64,000 nucleotides of DNA from Candidatus Siliceabacter maunaloa (GTDB taxonomy: Bacteria > Actinomycetota > Thermoleophilia > Solirubrobacterales > Solirubrobacteraceae). Both the position numbers and the translations under genes were made by a program. Each line of letters opens with the position of its first letter. Within the stretch, counting starts at the first letter, position 1. Location: NCBI GenBank assembly GCA_024330185.1, contig JANDLV010000004.1:62001-126000 (forward strand). The letters are read 5' to 3'. The notes under the pieces were generated by a model. That model was not told where the DNA came from and searched no databases. It saw only the letters and a program-made list of their open reading frames with translations. Below, piece by piece: positions 40,967 through 48,389 of the stretch.

Positions 40967-41839
40967 CTACCGCTCAGGCCCGCGCTGGCGCAGGAAGCGC
41001 TGGAAGTCGCGGGCGATCACGTCACCCGACGGGACGTCCTGCTCAGGCTGCTCGGCCTGCTCTTCCGCGGCCGCCTCCTCGAGGCGCTCGACGAACGCCT
41101 GCACATCGGGATCGCTGGCCACCGCGGCGCTGACCTGGCGCTCGTAGTCGGCCGCGTGGCCCTCGAGCTCGCCCGCGTCGATGGACACGCCGACAAGCGC
41201 CTCGAGCTTGCGCACGAGGGCCAGCGCGGCCTTGGGATTGGGCGCCGCGGCGACGTAGTGCGGCACGCCCGCCCACAGCGATGCGGCGGGCAGTCCGGCC
41301 TGATCGAAGGCGGCGTGGAGCACCCCCACGATGCCCGTCGGACCCTCGTACCCGGAGCGATCCAGGCCCATGTTGGCCACCAGCGCGTCGTCGGAGCTGA
41401 GCCCGGTGACGTGCACCGGCCGGGAGTGCGGGACGTCGGCCAGCAGCGCCCCCATGGTGACCGCGAGCTGGCAGCCCAGGGCCTCCGCCAGGTCCACCAC
41501 GATCCGCGAGAACGAGCGCCAGCGCATGGACGGCTCGACTCCCTGCACCAGCACCAGGTCGCGCGGCGCGCGTGGCACGCGCACCTCGAAGACCTCGACC
41601 GACGGCCAGTCGATCTCGCGCAGCCCGCCGTCCTCGATGCGCACCTTGGGCCGGGTGGCCTGGAAGTCGAAGAAGTCCTCGGGATCGATCTGCGCGAAGC
41701 GCTGTGCGCCGAGCGTGGCACCGAGGTAGGAGAGGGCCGCCGAGGCCGCGTCGCCCGCGTCGTTCCAGCCCTGGAAGGCGGCGATCAGCGCCGGGGCGCG
41801 GAGCCCGTCCGGACGGTGCTCCCAGATCAACGGCGGCAT
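40967..41839 (-). CDS. PAC2 (proteasome assembly chaperone) family protein
   Basis: A 290-residue protein starting 'MPPLIWEHRPDGLRAPALIA' followed by 'FQGWNDAGDAASAALSYL', the typical opening of actinobacterial PAC2 proteins. Further landmarks are 'DPEDFFDFQATRP', 'LVLVQGVEPSMRW', 'TMGALLADVPHSRP' and 'AGVPHYVAAAPNPKAALAL'. The C-terminal third is helical and acidic. The ATG at 41839 is the start of conserved sequence, and a TACGGT box lies 7 bases upstream. Homologues in actinobacteria relate to archaeal and eukaryotic proteasome-assembly chaperones and include nucleoside-hydrolase-fold proteins; the exact role here is not established. It is divergent from the YhaM-like gene with only 25 bases between the starts. 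Confidence 0.88.
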   Translation of the reverse strand: MPPLIWEHRPDGLRAPALIAAFQGWNDAGDAASAALSYLGATLGAQRFAQIDPEDFFDFQATRPKVRIEDGGLREIDWPSVEVFEVRVPRAPRDLVLVQGVEPSMRWRSFSRIVVDLAEALGCQLAVTMGALLADVPHSRPVHVTGLSSDDALVANMGLDRSGYEGPTGIVGVLHAAFDQAGLPAASLWAGVPHYVAAAPNPKAALALVRKLEALVGVSIDAGELEGHAADYERQVSAAVASDPDVQAFVERLEEAAAEEQAEQPEQDVPSGDVIARDFQRFLRQRGPER

Positions 41840-41846
41840 CCGGGCC

Positions 41847-41852
41847 ACCGTA
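41847..41852 (-). promoter_or_regulatory. Candidate -10 box (TACGGT) of the PAC2 gene
   Basis: A minus-strand TACGGT lies 7 bases upstream of the PAC2 ATG with no Shine-Dalgarno between, consistent with a leaderless transcript. It lies within the 25-base divergent intergenic region. Confidence 0.4.
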
Positions 41853-41864
41853 CATGATGGGTTC

Positions 41865-42773
41865 GTGCCGCCCGCCACCACGACACCCGACCACACGCCG
41901 CCCACGGTGGCCTCGCTGCGTGCCGGCCAGGAGATCGACCTGGTGCTCGCGTGCGCCCGCAAGGAGCGGCTGCTCGCCCGTAGCGGAACGCCCTACCTGG
42001 CGCTCGAGCTGCGCGACCGCAGCGGAGCGATCGCAGCCCGCGCGTTCCGCGATGCCGACGTGCTCGCCGGTCGGTTCGAGCGTGGGGACCTCGTGCGCGT
42101 CTGCGGCTCTGTGCAGCGGTTTCGCGACGAGCTGCAGCTCGAGGTGCGCGCTTTGACGCAGGCGCCGCAGGCCGATCCGGCAGCCTTCCTCCCGGTCGCC
42201 TACCGCGACCTCGACGAGCTCGACGGCTTCCTCGAGCATCTCGCGGGGGAGGTGTTCGAGGCGGGTTGCGCGCGCCTGCTCGCGGCCCTGCTGGCCGATG
42301 AGGCGCTGCGCGCCGCGTGGCGCCGGGCGCCGTGCACGCGCACCGGCCACCACGCCTACCTGGGTGGCCTGCTGGAGCACACCGTCGCCGTGGGCACGCT
42401 GGCGCTCGAGGCGGCCCAACTGCACCCGCGCCTGGACCGTGACCTCCTGCTCACCGCAGCCCTGGTGCACGACCTGGGCAAGACGCGCGAGTTCACCTAC
42501 GGCGCCGACATCGGCCTGAGCGACGAGGGCCGCCTCCTGGGCCACGTGGAGCTGGGGCTTCGCCTGCTCGACGAGCGAGCGGCGCACGTCGATCTGGCCA
42601 CCGGCCGGCGCCTGGCACTGGCCCATTGCGTGCTCACCCACCACGGCCCCGACACCGCGCCCGGCCGGCGCTTCGCCTCGGCCGAGGCACTCGCGCTCCA
42701 CCGCCTCAACGCGCTCGACGCCACGGTCAAGCAGGCACTCGAGCACGGGCTCTCGCCCGGCGGTTCCGCGTAA
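41865..42773 (+). CDS. OB-fold/HD-domain protein, YhaM-like 3'-5' exonuclease family
   Basis: A 302-residue protein with an N-terminal OB-type nucleic-acid-binding domain (about residues 18-95; 'YLALELRDRSGAIAARAF') and a C-terminal HD metal-dependent phosphohydrolase domain. HD landmarks are 'GHHAYLGGLLEHTVAVG', 'AALVHDLGKTREF', 'LLGHVELGLRLLDE' and 'LAHCVLTHHG'. This order is that of the YhaM family of 3'-5' exoribonucleases that mature or degrade RNA and DNA ends. The GTG at 41865 is the only suitable start near the conserved region, and no Shine-Dalgarno is visible. The selenocysteine tRNA begins 13 bases after its stop. Family is firm; substrate is inferred. Confidence 0.85.
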   Translation: MPPATTTPDHTPPTVASLRAGQEIDLVLACARKERLLARSGTPYLALELRDRSGAIAARAFRDADVLAGRFERGDLVRVCGSVQRFRDELQLEVRALTQAPQADPAAFLPVAYRDLDELDGFLEHLAGEVFEAGCARLLAALLADEALRAAWRRAPCTRTGHHAYLGGLLEHTVAVGTLALEAAQLHPRLDRDLLLTAALVHDLGKTREFTYGADIGLSDEGRLLGHVELGLRLLDERAAHVDLATGRRLALAHCVLTHHGPDTAPGRRFASAEALALHRLNALDATVKQALEHGLSPGGSA

Positions 42774-42785
42774 GGTCTGCGTCAT

Positions 42786-42877
42786 GGAGCGGCTGGGCCC
42801 GGTGGCCCAGCCGGCCTTCAAAGCCGGTCAGCGGCGGCGACCCCGTCGTGGGTAGGTTCGACTCCTACGCCGCTCCG
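42786..42877 (+). tRNA. selC: Selenocysteine tRNA, anticodon TCA
   Basis: The 92-base gene has an 8-bp acceptor stem (GGAGCGGC at 42786-42793 pairs perfectly with GCCGCTCC at 42869-42876) and discriminator G. The D arm is G/C-rich with a CGGT loop. The anticodon arm is CCGGC / CTTCAAA / GCCGG with anticodon TCA at 42818-42820. A long variable arm contains a GCGAC/GTCGT stem, and the T arm is GTAGG-TTCGACT-CCTAC. The 8+5 acceptor/T helix, the long variable arm and the CTTCAAA loop are hallmarks of bacterial tRNA-Sec, which decodes UGA at SECIS elements. CCA is not encoded. selA, selB and selD are not in the window. Confidence 0.95.
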
Positions 42878-42893
42878 TGAAGGGCAAGCCGGT

Positions 42894-43154
42894 CTAGGAA
42901 CCGCCCGCCGTGGCCAGCACCTCATCGTGGTCGCCGGCCAGCTCGACGCGCACCAGCGCGGTGGCCAGGCGGGCGGTTTCCGCCGGTCCACCGGCCAGCT
43001 TCGCCAGGCGCCGGGAGTCGTCCGGGAGGCCCCGGGCGACGCCGGCCTCGCGCGCGTACGTGGTGCCGTGGCGCGCGAGCAGCGCGACGACGATGTCCTG
43101 CTGGCTGGGCCGAGCCACGCTCGCGGGGCTACCCTCCTGCGCGCAGGGCGTCAC
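42894..43154 (-). CDS. Short hypothetical protein
   Basis: An 86-codon frame from GTG 43154, or 74 codons from GTG 43118; the shorter form avoids a 26-base overlap with the TauE-like gene upstream. The phrase 'DIVVALLARHGTTYAREAGV' resembles the N-terminus of some actinobacterial HhH-GPD/endonuclease-III-like proteins, but no helix-hairpin-helix or iron-sulfur motif follows, so it may be a remnant. It is helical and Ala/Arg-rich. It is convergent with selC, 16 bases away. It may not be functional. Confidence 0.4.
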   Translation of the reverse strand: MTPCAQEGSPASVARPSQQDIVVALLARHGTTYAREAGVARGLPDDSRRLAKLAGGPAETARLATALVRVELAGDHDEVLATAGGS

Positions 43155-43497
43155 GGGCCAATCGCACCGCGACCACCACGAGCAGCGCCGCGAAGGCCAG
43201 CTCGATGGTGCGGACGGGCAGGATGTTTGCCAGCACGACCCCCGCGACGGCGCCCGCGACGGCCAGCAGGCCCAGCCGCGCGCCCTCGCCCAGGCGCACG
43301 TTGCCGTAACGCCGCTGGCGCCAGGCGCCGACCAGCGCGGTGGGCACGATGGCCAGGAGGGACGTCGCCTCGGCCTCGATCTGACCGAGCCCCAGGAAGA
43401 TGACGAGCCCGGGCACGATGATCGCGCCGCCGCCGACGCCCAGCAGTCCGGAGGCCACCCCGGCGAGCAGACCGACGGCGATCGCCTCGGCGATCAC
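43129..43497 (-). CDS. Half-size TauE/SafE (TSUP) family membrane protein, second of a pair
   Basis: A 122-residue protein with about four hydrophobic segments and one copy of the TauE/SafE repeat: 'GLLAGVASGLLGVGGGAIIV' followed by 'ATSLLAIVPTALVGAWRQ' and 'RLGLLAVAGAVAGVVLA'. Full TSUP transporters have two such halves in about 250 residues. The GTG start overlaps the TGA stop of the upstream half-gene by two bases (GTGA), so the two are co-translated. Together they probably assemble into one transporter for sulfur-containing or organic anions, which is inference from the family. Confidence 0.8.
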   Translation of the reverse strand: MIAEAIAVGLLAGVASGLLGVGGGAIIVPGLVIFLGLGQIEAEATSLLAIVPTALVGAWRQRRYGNVRLGEGARLGLLAVAGAVAGVVLANILPVRTIELAFAALLVVVAVRLARDALRAGG

Positions 43498-43856
43498 GGC
43501 AGCGCCAGCTCGACGGCGCTGGCAAGCAACAAGGCGGCGAACAGCAGGGAGATCGCCTTGGTGGGCACCCGCTGTTGAAGCCATGTGCCGACAAGCACGC
43601 CTCCCACCGCGGGGACTCCGACGAGCACGGCCTCCTCGAGGCGGACGTTCCCGTACAAGCCCTGGACGGCTGCGGCGACGCCCGCGATGAGCACGATGGC
43701 GGCCAGCGACGTGCCCGTGGCCTCCCGCTCGCCGTAGCCCAGCGCGAGGACCAGCATGGGCACCATGACGATGCCCCCGCCGACGCCGAAGAGGCCGCTG
43801 AACACGCCGGCCGCGGTCCCCACCCCGGCCAGCGTCAGGGTTCGCCGCGACACCAT
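43494..43856 (-). CDS. Half-size TauE/SafE (TSUP) family membrane protein, first of a pair
   Basis: About 120 residues from ATG 43856; in-frame alternatives are ATG 43865 and 43898, and none has a convincing Shine-Dalgarno. It carries one TauE/SafE repeat: 'GVFSGLFGVGGGIVMVPMLV', 'ATGTSLAAIVLIAGVAA', 'VLVGVPAVGGVLVGTWL'. It resembles its neighbour throughout (GVGGG loop, ATxTSL segment, 'YGNVRL' and the C-terminal helix), so the pair arose by duplication or by splitting of a full-length gene. It is divergent from otsB. Confidence 0.8.
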   Translation of the reverse strand: MVSRRTLTLAGVGTAAGVFSGLFGVGGGIVMVPMLVLALGYGEREATGTSLAAIVLIAGVAAAVQGLYGNVRLEEAVLVGVPAVGGVLVGTWLQQRVPTKAISLLFAALLLASAVELALP

Positions 43857-43932
43857 CGCGACCATGATGGCCGATCGCGCAACACCGCACCCGACCACGA
43901 GCCAGCACGCACCGATCAGGCATCCTGTGGGG

Positions 43933-44757
43933 GTGACCGCCCAGGCAACGCTCGCTCAGGCGCTGGCGCCGCTGCGCGCCCAGCCCGGTGCGGCTGCGGT
44001 GCTGCTCGACGTGGACGGCACGCTGGCCCCGATCGTGCGCCACGCCGACGACGCGGCCGTGCCCGAGCCCACCCGCGCGCAGCTCATCGGGGTCGCCAAG
44101 CGCTACGGGCTGGTGGCCTGCGTGAGCGGGCGCGAGGCGGCCATCGCCCGACGCATCGTCTCACTGGGCTCGATCGCCTACGTGGGCAACCACGGCGCCG
44201 AGATGCTGCTCCCTGGTGGCGGAGGCGTGGAGCTCGACCCGGAGGTCGCGACCTGGGCGCCGCGGGTGCACGCCTTCGCGCGGGAGACGTGGACCGGGGA
44301 GCTGGACCGCCTGCGCGTGCGCCGCGAGGACAAGAACGCGATCGCCGCGTACCACTGGCGCGGGGCCCCTGACGAGGCCACCGCCGAGCAGGCGGCACGG
44401 GGCCTGGCCGAGGCCGCCGAGAAGCGGGGGCTGGCCGTCCACTTCGGGCGCAAGGTGCTCGAGGTCCGCCCGCCCGTGCCGCTGGACAAGGGCCGGGGCG
44501 TGGTGCGCCTGCTGGCCGACCGGCCGATCCGCGCGGCGCTCTACGTCGGCGACGACCTGACCGACCTCGACGCCTTCGCGAGCCTGCGCGGCCTGGTCGA
44601 GGAGGGCCGCCTGGACACCGCCGCCTGCGTCGGGGTGGCCTCCGACGAGACCCCCGACGGTCTGGCCGAGGCGGCCGACGCGATGGTCGACGGGCCCCTC
44701 GGCGTGCGGGCGCTGCTCGAAGCGCTCCTCCATACGTCGCCGGAGATCCGAACTTGA
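43933..44757 (+). CDS. otsB: Trehalose-6-phosphate phosphatase
   Basis: A 274-residue HAD-superfamily enzyme that removes phosphate from trehalose 6-phosphate. HAD motif I 'AVLLDVDGTLAPIV' provides the nucleophile and acid/base aspartates. Then come 'YGLVACVSGREAAIAR' (motif II region), 'YVGNHGAEML', 'REDKNAIAAYHWRG', the substrate-site 'GRKVLEVRPPVPLDKGRGV' and motif IV 'YVGDDLTDLDAF'. The start is GTG 43933, with GTG 43927 an equally possible choice. No OtsA gene is in the window. The last codons (Ile-Arg-Thr-stop) lie within a copy of the 37-bp repeat. Confidence 0.9.
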   Translation: MTAQATLAQALAPLRAQPGAAAVLLDVDGTLAPIVRHADDAAVPEPTRAQLIGVAKRYGLVACVSGREAAIARRIVSLGSIAYVGNHGAEMLLPGGGGVELDPEVATWAPRVHAFARETWTGELDRLRVRREDKNAIAAYHWRGAPDEATAEQAARGLAEAAEKRGLAVHFGRKVLEVRPPVPLDKGRGVVRLLADRPIRAALYVGDDLTDLDAFASLRGLVEEGRLDTAACVGVASDETPDGLAEAADAMVDGPLGVRALLEALLHTSPEIRT

Positions 44758-44783
44758 GAGGACCGGAGGCGAAATACTCTCTC
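44747..44783 (+). repeat. Single copy of a 37-bp repeat (core CCGAACTTGAGAGGACCG)
   Basis: It shares the first 28 bases with the units of the four-copy array at 46,405-46,557. It overlaps the otsB stop codon and ends next to the ATG at 44785, where its GGAGG could also serve as a distant ribosome-binding site. Confidence 0.9.
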
Positions 44784-44784
44784 C

Positions 44785-45309
44785 ATGCGCTTCGTCGACC
44801 TGCTCAAGACGACCGTCCTGCTGTCCATGGCCGCAGCGATGGCGCTCGCCGGGCTCACCGTTGCCGCCTCGACCGACGAGCGCCAGGCGCTGCCGGTGCT
44901 CATGGGGTGGTGGCTGGGAGCCGGTCTGGTCGGCGGCGTCATCGGTCGTCGCCGGGTGACCACGCCGCCCATCGCCCGGCTGCTCGCGGGGGCGCGCGCG
45001 GCCACGACGCTGCCCCAACTGCGGCCCCTGCCGGTGTTCCTCGGCCGTCTGTGCCCGATCTTCGTGGGCACCGCCGTTGCCGGCGGGCTGGCCTTCCTGG
45101 GCCCCCAGGTCCCGGGCATCGCCGTCGGGTTCACGATCATCTGGTCGCTGTCGTGGCGCCACCAGGACGCCGCCGTGGCCGCCATCGAGGACCGCGACGG
45201 GGTGGCCTTCTTCGTCGAGTCTGCCTCCCCCTTGAAGCCGATGACCCTCGTGCGCACGCCCAGCTTCCGCGCCGAGGTGCCCGGCGCCGTGCCTGACCGA
45301 GCGGGGTAG
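44785..45309 (+). CDS. Hypothetical membrane protein
   Basis: A 174-residue protein with about four hydrophobic segments (near residues 9-28, 39-56, 84-104 and 109-125) and a polar C-terminal tail containing 'EDRDGVAFFVE' and 'LVRTPSFRAEVPG'. I recognise no family signature. It begins just after a 37-bp repeat copy and is followed 21 bases later by a glycosyltransferase gene, with which it may be co-transcribed. Confidence 0.65.
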   Translation: MRFVDLLKTTVLLSMAAAMALAGLTVAASTDERQALPVLMGWWLGAGLVGGVIGRRRVTTPPIARLLAGARAATTLPQLRPLPVFLGRLCPIFVGTAVAGGLAFLGPQVPGIAVGFTIIWSLSWRHQDAAVAAIEDRDGVAFFVESASPLKPMTLVRTPSFRAEVPGAVPDRAG

Positions 45310-45330
45310 CGGGCGCTGTCGGGCATCGAT

Positions 45331-46392
45331 GTGCTGCTGGTCTCCCTCGGCGCCACCGGTGGCCTGCGCGACGCCGACGCGCAACTGCAAGGCTCCCTCG
45401 CGCGAGCGGGCGCGCGCGTCAGAATGGAGGCCGTGGATCCGCCCGGCGAGGTGCGCACCTTCGCGCTGACCGACCTGGCCTGGGCGCGGGCCGCCCGCGC
45501 GGCGGCGCGGAGGGCGCTGGCCGAGGCCCGGCCGCGCGCGATCCTCTACTCCAGCGTGACTGCGGCCCTGCTGTGGCCGGCACCGGGTGGCGTGCGCTTC
45601 GACGCGCCGGCGGCGGGCAACCGCCCCGGCCGCCACGGCACGTGGCAGCGCCCGCTGGAGCGCCGGCGCCTTCGGGAGGCCACGGTGCTGGCGCCCTGGT
45701 CCGGCGGCGCTCTGGCCGAGGCGCCCCAGCGCCGCGCCCGGGCCGTCGTGGTCCCGGTCCCCGTGGCCGCGGGGCGCCCGGGGCCGCTCGCGCAGCGCGA
45801 CATCTCGGCGGTGACCTACGCGACCAATCCGCACAAGAAGGGACTTGACCGGGTGGCCGCCGCGTGGGGGCGGGCCCGTCGCGGCGAGGAGCGGCTGCTC
45901 GTGCTGGGGATCGCCGCGGGCCACCCCGCGGCCCGGGCGGCCAGCGAGGCGTGCGCCGCCGCCGAGAGCGAGCGCCTCCCCGGGGGCGGGCCCGCAGGCG
46001 AGGCGATCGCGTTCGTGCCCTTCCTCCCCCACGCCGAGTACCGCGCGCTGCTGCGCCGCGCGCGCGTGTTCGTCACGGCGCCCCGCCGGGAGGACTACGG
46101 CCTGGCCCAGCTCGACGCCCTGGCCGAGGGCTGCGCTCTGGTGACCACCGCCGCGCCGGGACCCTATGCGGCCCTGCCGATCGCCCGCACGCTGGACGAG
46201 CGCCTCGTCGCGCCCGATCCAGGGGCCCACGCGAGTGGCGCCGGCGGCCTGGCGGAGGCCGTCCGCACCGCCCTCGACGAGCCCGCCGGCGACCTCGCGC
46301 AGCGCGCCGCCCGGCTGTTGGCGCCCTACCTGCCCGAGGCCGTCGACCGCGTCGTGGCGGAGGAGCTGCTGCCCGCGCTCCTGGACACCTAA
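45331..46392 (+). CDS. Glycosyltransferase, GT4/GT1-like (GT-B fold)
   Basis: A 353-residue protein. The C-terminal half has GT-B donor-site features: 'VTYATNPHKKGLDRVAAAW' (start of the second Rossmann domain), 'IAFVPFLPHAEYRALLRRAR' and 'PRREDYGLAQLDALAEGCAL', which matches the E-x7-E-type motif region of GT4 enzymes. The N-terminal acceptor domain is less conserved. GTG 45331 is used. The acceptor cannot be deduced; cell-envelope glycan or glycolipid synthesis is the usual role. A four-copy 37-bp repeat array follows its stop. Confidence 0.75.
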   Translation: MLLVSLGATGGLRDADAQLQGSLARAGARVRMEAVDPPGEVRTFALTDLAWARAARAAARRALAEARPRAILYSSVTAALLWPAPGGVRFDAPAAGNRPGRHGTWQRPLERRRLREATVLAPWSGGALAEAPQRRARAVVVPVPVAAGRPGPLAQRDISAVTYATNPHKKGLDRVAAAWGRARRGEERLLVLGIAAGHPAARAASEACAAAESERLPGGGPAGEAIAFVPFLPHAEYRALLRRARVFVTAPRREDYGLAQLDALAEGCALVTTAAPGPYAALPIARTLDERLVAPDPGAHASGAGGLAEAVRTALDEPAGDLAQRAARLLAPYLPEAVDRVVAEELLPALLDT

Positions 46393-46402
46393 CGTCGCCG
46401 AA

Positions 46403-46557
46403 GGTCCGAACTTGAGAGGACCGGAGGCGAAAGCCCGTCTCTCCGAACTTGAGAGGACCGGAGGCGAAAGCCCGTCTCTCCGAACTTGAGAGGACCGCAG
46501 GTGAAAGGCGTTCTCGGAGGTCCGAACTTGAGAGGACCGCAGGGCGAAAGCCGTCTA
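46403..46557 (+). repeat. Tandem array of four 37-bp repeats between convergent genes
   Basis: Units start at 46405, 46442, 46479 and 46521; the last is preceded by 5 extra bases. Units 1 and 2 are identical, and units 3 and 4 differ at a few positions. The core is CCGAACTTGAGAGGACCG. In units 1 and 4, GGTCC and GGACC can pair around the core, and GGC-GAAA-GCC makes a small GNRA hairpin. The array fills the gap between the glycosyltransferase stop and the polX stop, and no unique spacers lie between units. Confidence 0.93.
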
Positions 46558-48339
46558 CGCCCGCTTGCGCAGCGGCGCGAACGCCTCCCAGGGCAGGGCG
46601 TTGGTCACCTGCTCGGGGCCCAGCCACGCCCGCCGTGCCGTGGCCACGCCCCAGCGCGTGGTGCCCAGCGTGTTGGCGCCGTGGGCGTCGGAGTTGACGA
46701 GGATCGACACCCCCGCCGCAAAGGCCGCGCGGGCATGGACGTCGGAGAGGTCGCGGCGGTCGGCCGAGCTGTTGATCTCCAGCATCGTGCCGGTGCGTGC
46801 AGCGGCGGCGAAGAGCGCGTCGAGGTCCACCGCGTAGGGCTGGCGCGACTCGATCCTGCGCCCCGTCGGGTGGCCGAGCGCGTCGACCCAAGGGTGCTCG
46901 CAGGCGGCCACCATCCGCTGCGTCATGGCCGCCTCTCCCATCGCGAACGCGGTGTGCACCGAGGCGATGACCCAGTCCAGGCGCGCCAGCAGCTCGTCGG
47001 GGTAGTCCAGCGAGCCGTCGGGGAGGATGTTGCCCTCCGTTCCAGCCAGCACCGTGATGCCCTCGACGCGCGCGTTGGCCGCCGCGACCCGCTCGATCTG
47101 GCGCTCGAGCTCCTCGGCGGTGACGTGGTTGCCGAAGCCGTGCGTGGCCGAGTGGTCGGTGATGGCCAGGTACTCCAGGCCCCGGTCGCGTGCCGCGCGG
47201 GCCATCTCCTCGACCGTGTTGCGCCCGTCGGAGGCCACGGTGTGGCAGTGCAGGTCGCCGCGCAGATCCTCCTGGGTGAGCAGGTTGGGCACGGCGAAGC
47301 CGGGCGCCATCTCGCCGCGGTCCTCGCGCAGCTCGGGCGGAATCCAGGGCAGGCCCAGGCGCGCGTAGACCTCCTTCTCTGTGGCGCAGCGCAGGGTCTC
47401 TCCGGTCGCGTCGTCGAGGATCCCGTACTCGGAGACGTGCAGCCCGCGGCGCACGGCGGCCTCGCGCAGCGCGACGTTGTGGGCCTTGGAGCCGGTGAGG
47501 TGCTGGAGCAGGTTGCCGAACTGGTCGGGGGCCACGACACGCAGGTCGACCTTCATGCCGCTGTGCGTGCGCGCCCGGGCCTGTGCCGTCCTCGCAGCAG
47601 GCGTGGTAGGTGCCTCGACGTCGCCGCGCGAGGAGCCCTCCTCCACGACGTCGAGGGCGGCGAAGGCGGCGACCAGGGCGGCGGGGTCCGGCGTCGCGGC
47701 GATCACATCGAGGTCCTTGACGCTGTCGGCCAGGCGGCGCACCGAGCCCGCCAGCTCGACTCGCACCCCGTCGGCGTCCCCCGCCGCCTCCCCGCCCGTC
47801 GCACGCAGCGCCTCCACGATGCCCTCGCCGACGGGCAGGGCCTTGTGCAGCAGGGTACGCGGGCGCTGCTCCTGCTCCCCCGCACCGGCGGCGAACGCGG
47901 CCAGCACGGCCTCCTCGAAGCGCGCGCCGAAGCCGCGCACGTCACGCAGGCGGTGCGTCTGCGCGGCCGCGCGCAGCGCGTCGAGCGAGTCGATCCCGAG
48001 CTGGTCGTAGAGCGCCCGGGCACGCTTGGGGCCCAGGCCGGGCAGGCGCGTGAGGTCGACCAGGCCGGCTGGGAACTTCGCCCGCAGCTTCTCCACCGCG
48101 GGGATGGAGCCGGTCTCCAGGAGCTGGCCGACCTTCTCGTCCAGTGTCTTGCCGATGCCCGGCAGCTCGGTGGCCCGACGCTGACGGTGCAGCCCTGCGA
48201 CCGAGACGGGCGCCTCGCGCACCGCCTTGGCCGCGTTGCGGTAGGCCAGCACGCGGTGGACGACGGCGCCGTCGAGCTCGTAGAGGTCGGCCAGCTCGTC
48301 GAACAGCGCGGCGATCGTGGCGTTGGGTGGGTCGGGCAT
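46555..48339 (-). CDS. polX: DNA polymerase/3'-5' exonuclease PolX
   Basis: A 594-residue family X polymerase with a C-terminal PHP nuclease, used in base-excision and gap repair. It has an N-terminal 8-kDa-like domain; helix-hairpin-helix motifs 'ELPGIGKTLDEKV' and 'RLPGLGPKRARALYDQLGI'; the polymerase core with 'AGSVRRLADSVKDLDVIAAT' (GS motif and Asp-x-Asp metal ligands); and 'TGSKAHNVALREAAVRRGL'. The PHP domain follows from about residue 355: 'RGDLHCHTVASDG', 'ITDHSATHGFG', 'AGTEGNILPDG', 'DWVIASVHTAF', 'DALGHPTGR', 'VNSDAHGANTLG', with the metal-binding His/Asp residues present. The length is normal. Its stop lies at the edge of the repeat array. Confidence 0.95.
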   Translation of the reverse strand: MPDPPNATIAALFDELADLYELDGAVVHRVLAYRNAAKAVREAPVSVAGLHRQRRATELPGIGKTLDEKVGQLLETGSIPAVEKLRAKFPAGLVDLTRLPGLGPKRARALYDQLGIDSLDALRAAAQTHRLRDVRGFGARFEEAVLAAFAAGAGEQEQRPRTLLHKALPVGEGIVEALRATGGEAAGDADGVRVELAGSVRRLADSVKDLDVIAATPDPAALVAAFAALDVVEEGSSRGDVEAPTTPAARTAQARARTHSGMKVDLRVVAPDQFGNLLQHLTGSKAHNVALREAAVRRGLHVSEYGILDDATGETLRCATEKEVYARLGLPWIPPELREDRGEMAPGFAVPNLLTQEDLRGDLHCHTVASDGRNTVEEMARAARDRGLEYLAITDHSATHGFGNHVTAEELERQIERVAAANARVEGITVLAGTEGNILPDGSLDYPDELLARLDWVIASVHTAFAMGEAAMTQRMVAACEHPWVDALGHPTGRRIESRQPYAVDLDALFAAAARTGTMLEINSSADRRDLSDVHARAAFAAGVSILVNSDAHGANTLGTTRWGVATARRAWLGPEQVTNALPWEAFAPLRKRA

Positions 48340-48377
48340 GAGGGGACGGCCGGGGCGGCGGGTCGGATCAGCCCACC

Positions 48378-48383
48378 TAGCCT
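48378..48383 (+). promoter_or_regulatory. Candidate -10 box (TAGCCT) for the GT2 gene
   Basis: TAGCCT lies 6 bases before the GTG start, with no Shine-Dalgarno between them, in the 50-base divergent region between polX and the glycosyltransferase gene. Confidence 0.35.
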
Positions 48384-48389
48384 ACGTCC

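Noticed and set aside
42894-43154. Functional HhH-GPD/endonuclease III-like gene
   Set aside because: Only a short N-terminal phrase resembles that group. No helix-hairpin-helix, catalytic Asp or iron-sulfur cysteines follow, so it is listed as hypothetical only.
43756-43932. Upstream extension of otsB to an ATG at 43756
   Set aside because: It would overlap the divergent TauE-like gene and adds no conserved sequence. HAD-type trehalose phosphatases start close to the DVDGT motif, as the GTG 43933 form does.
44754-45296. Plus-strand frame starting in the 37-bp repeat ('MRGPEAK')
   Set aside because: It overlaps the membrane-protein gene in another frame and is Arg-rich shadow sequence. The same peptide beginning recurs only because the DNA repeat recurs.
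46403-46557. CRISPR array
   Set aside because: The 37-bp units are contiguous without unique spacers and there are no cas genes in the window.
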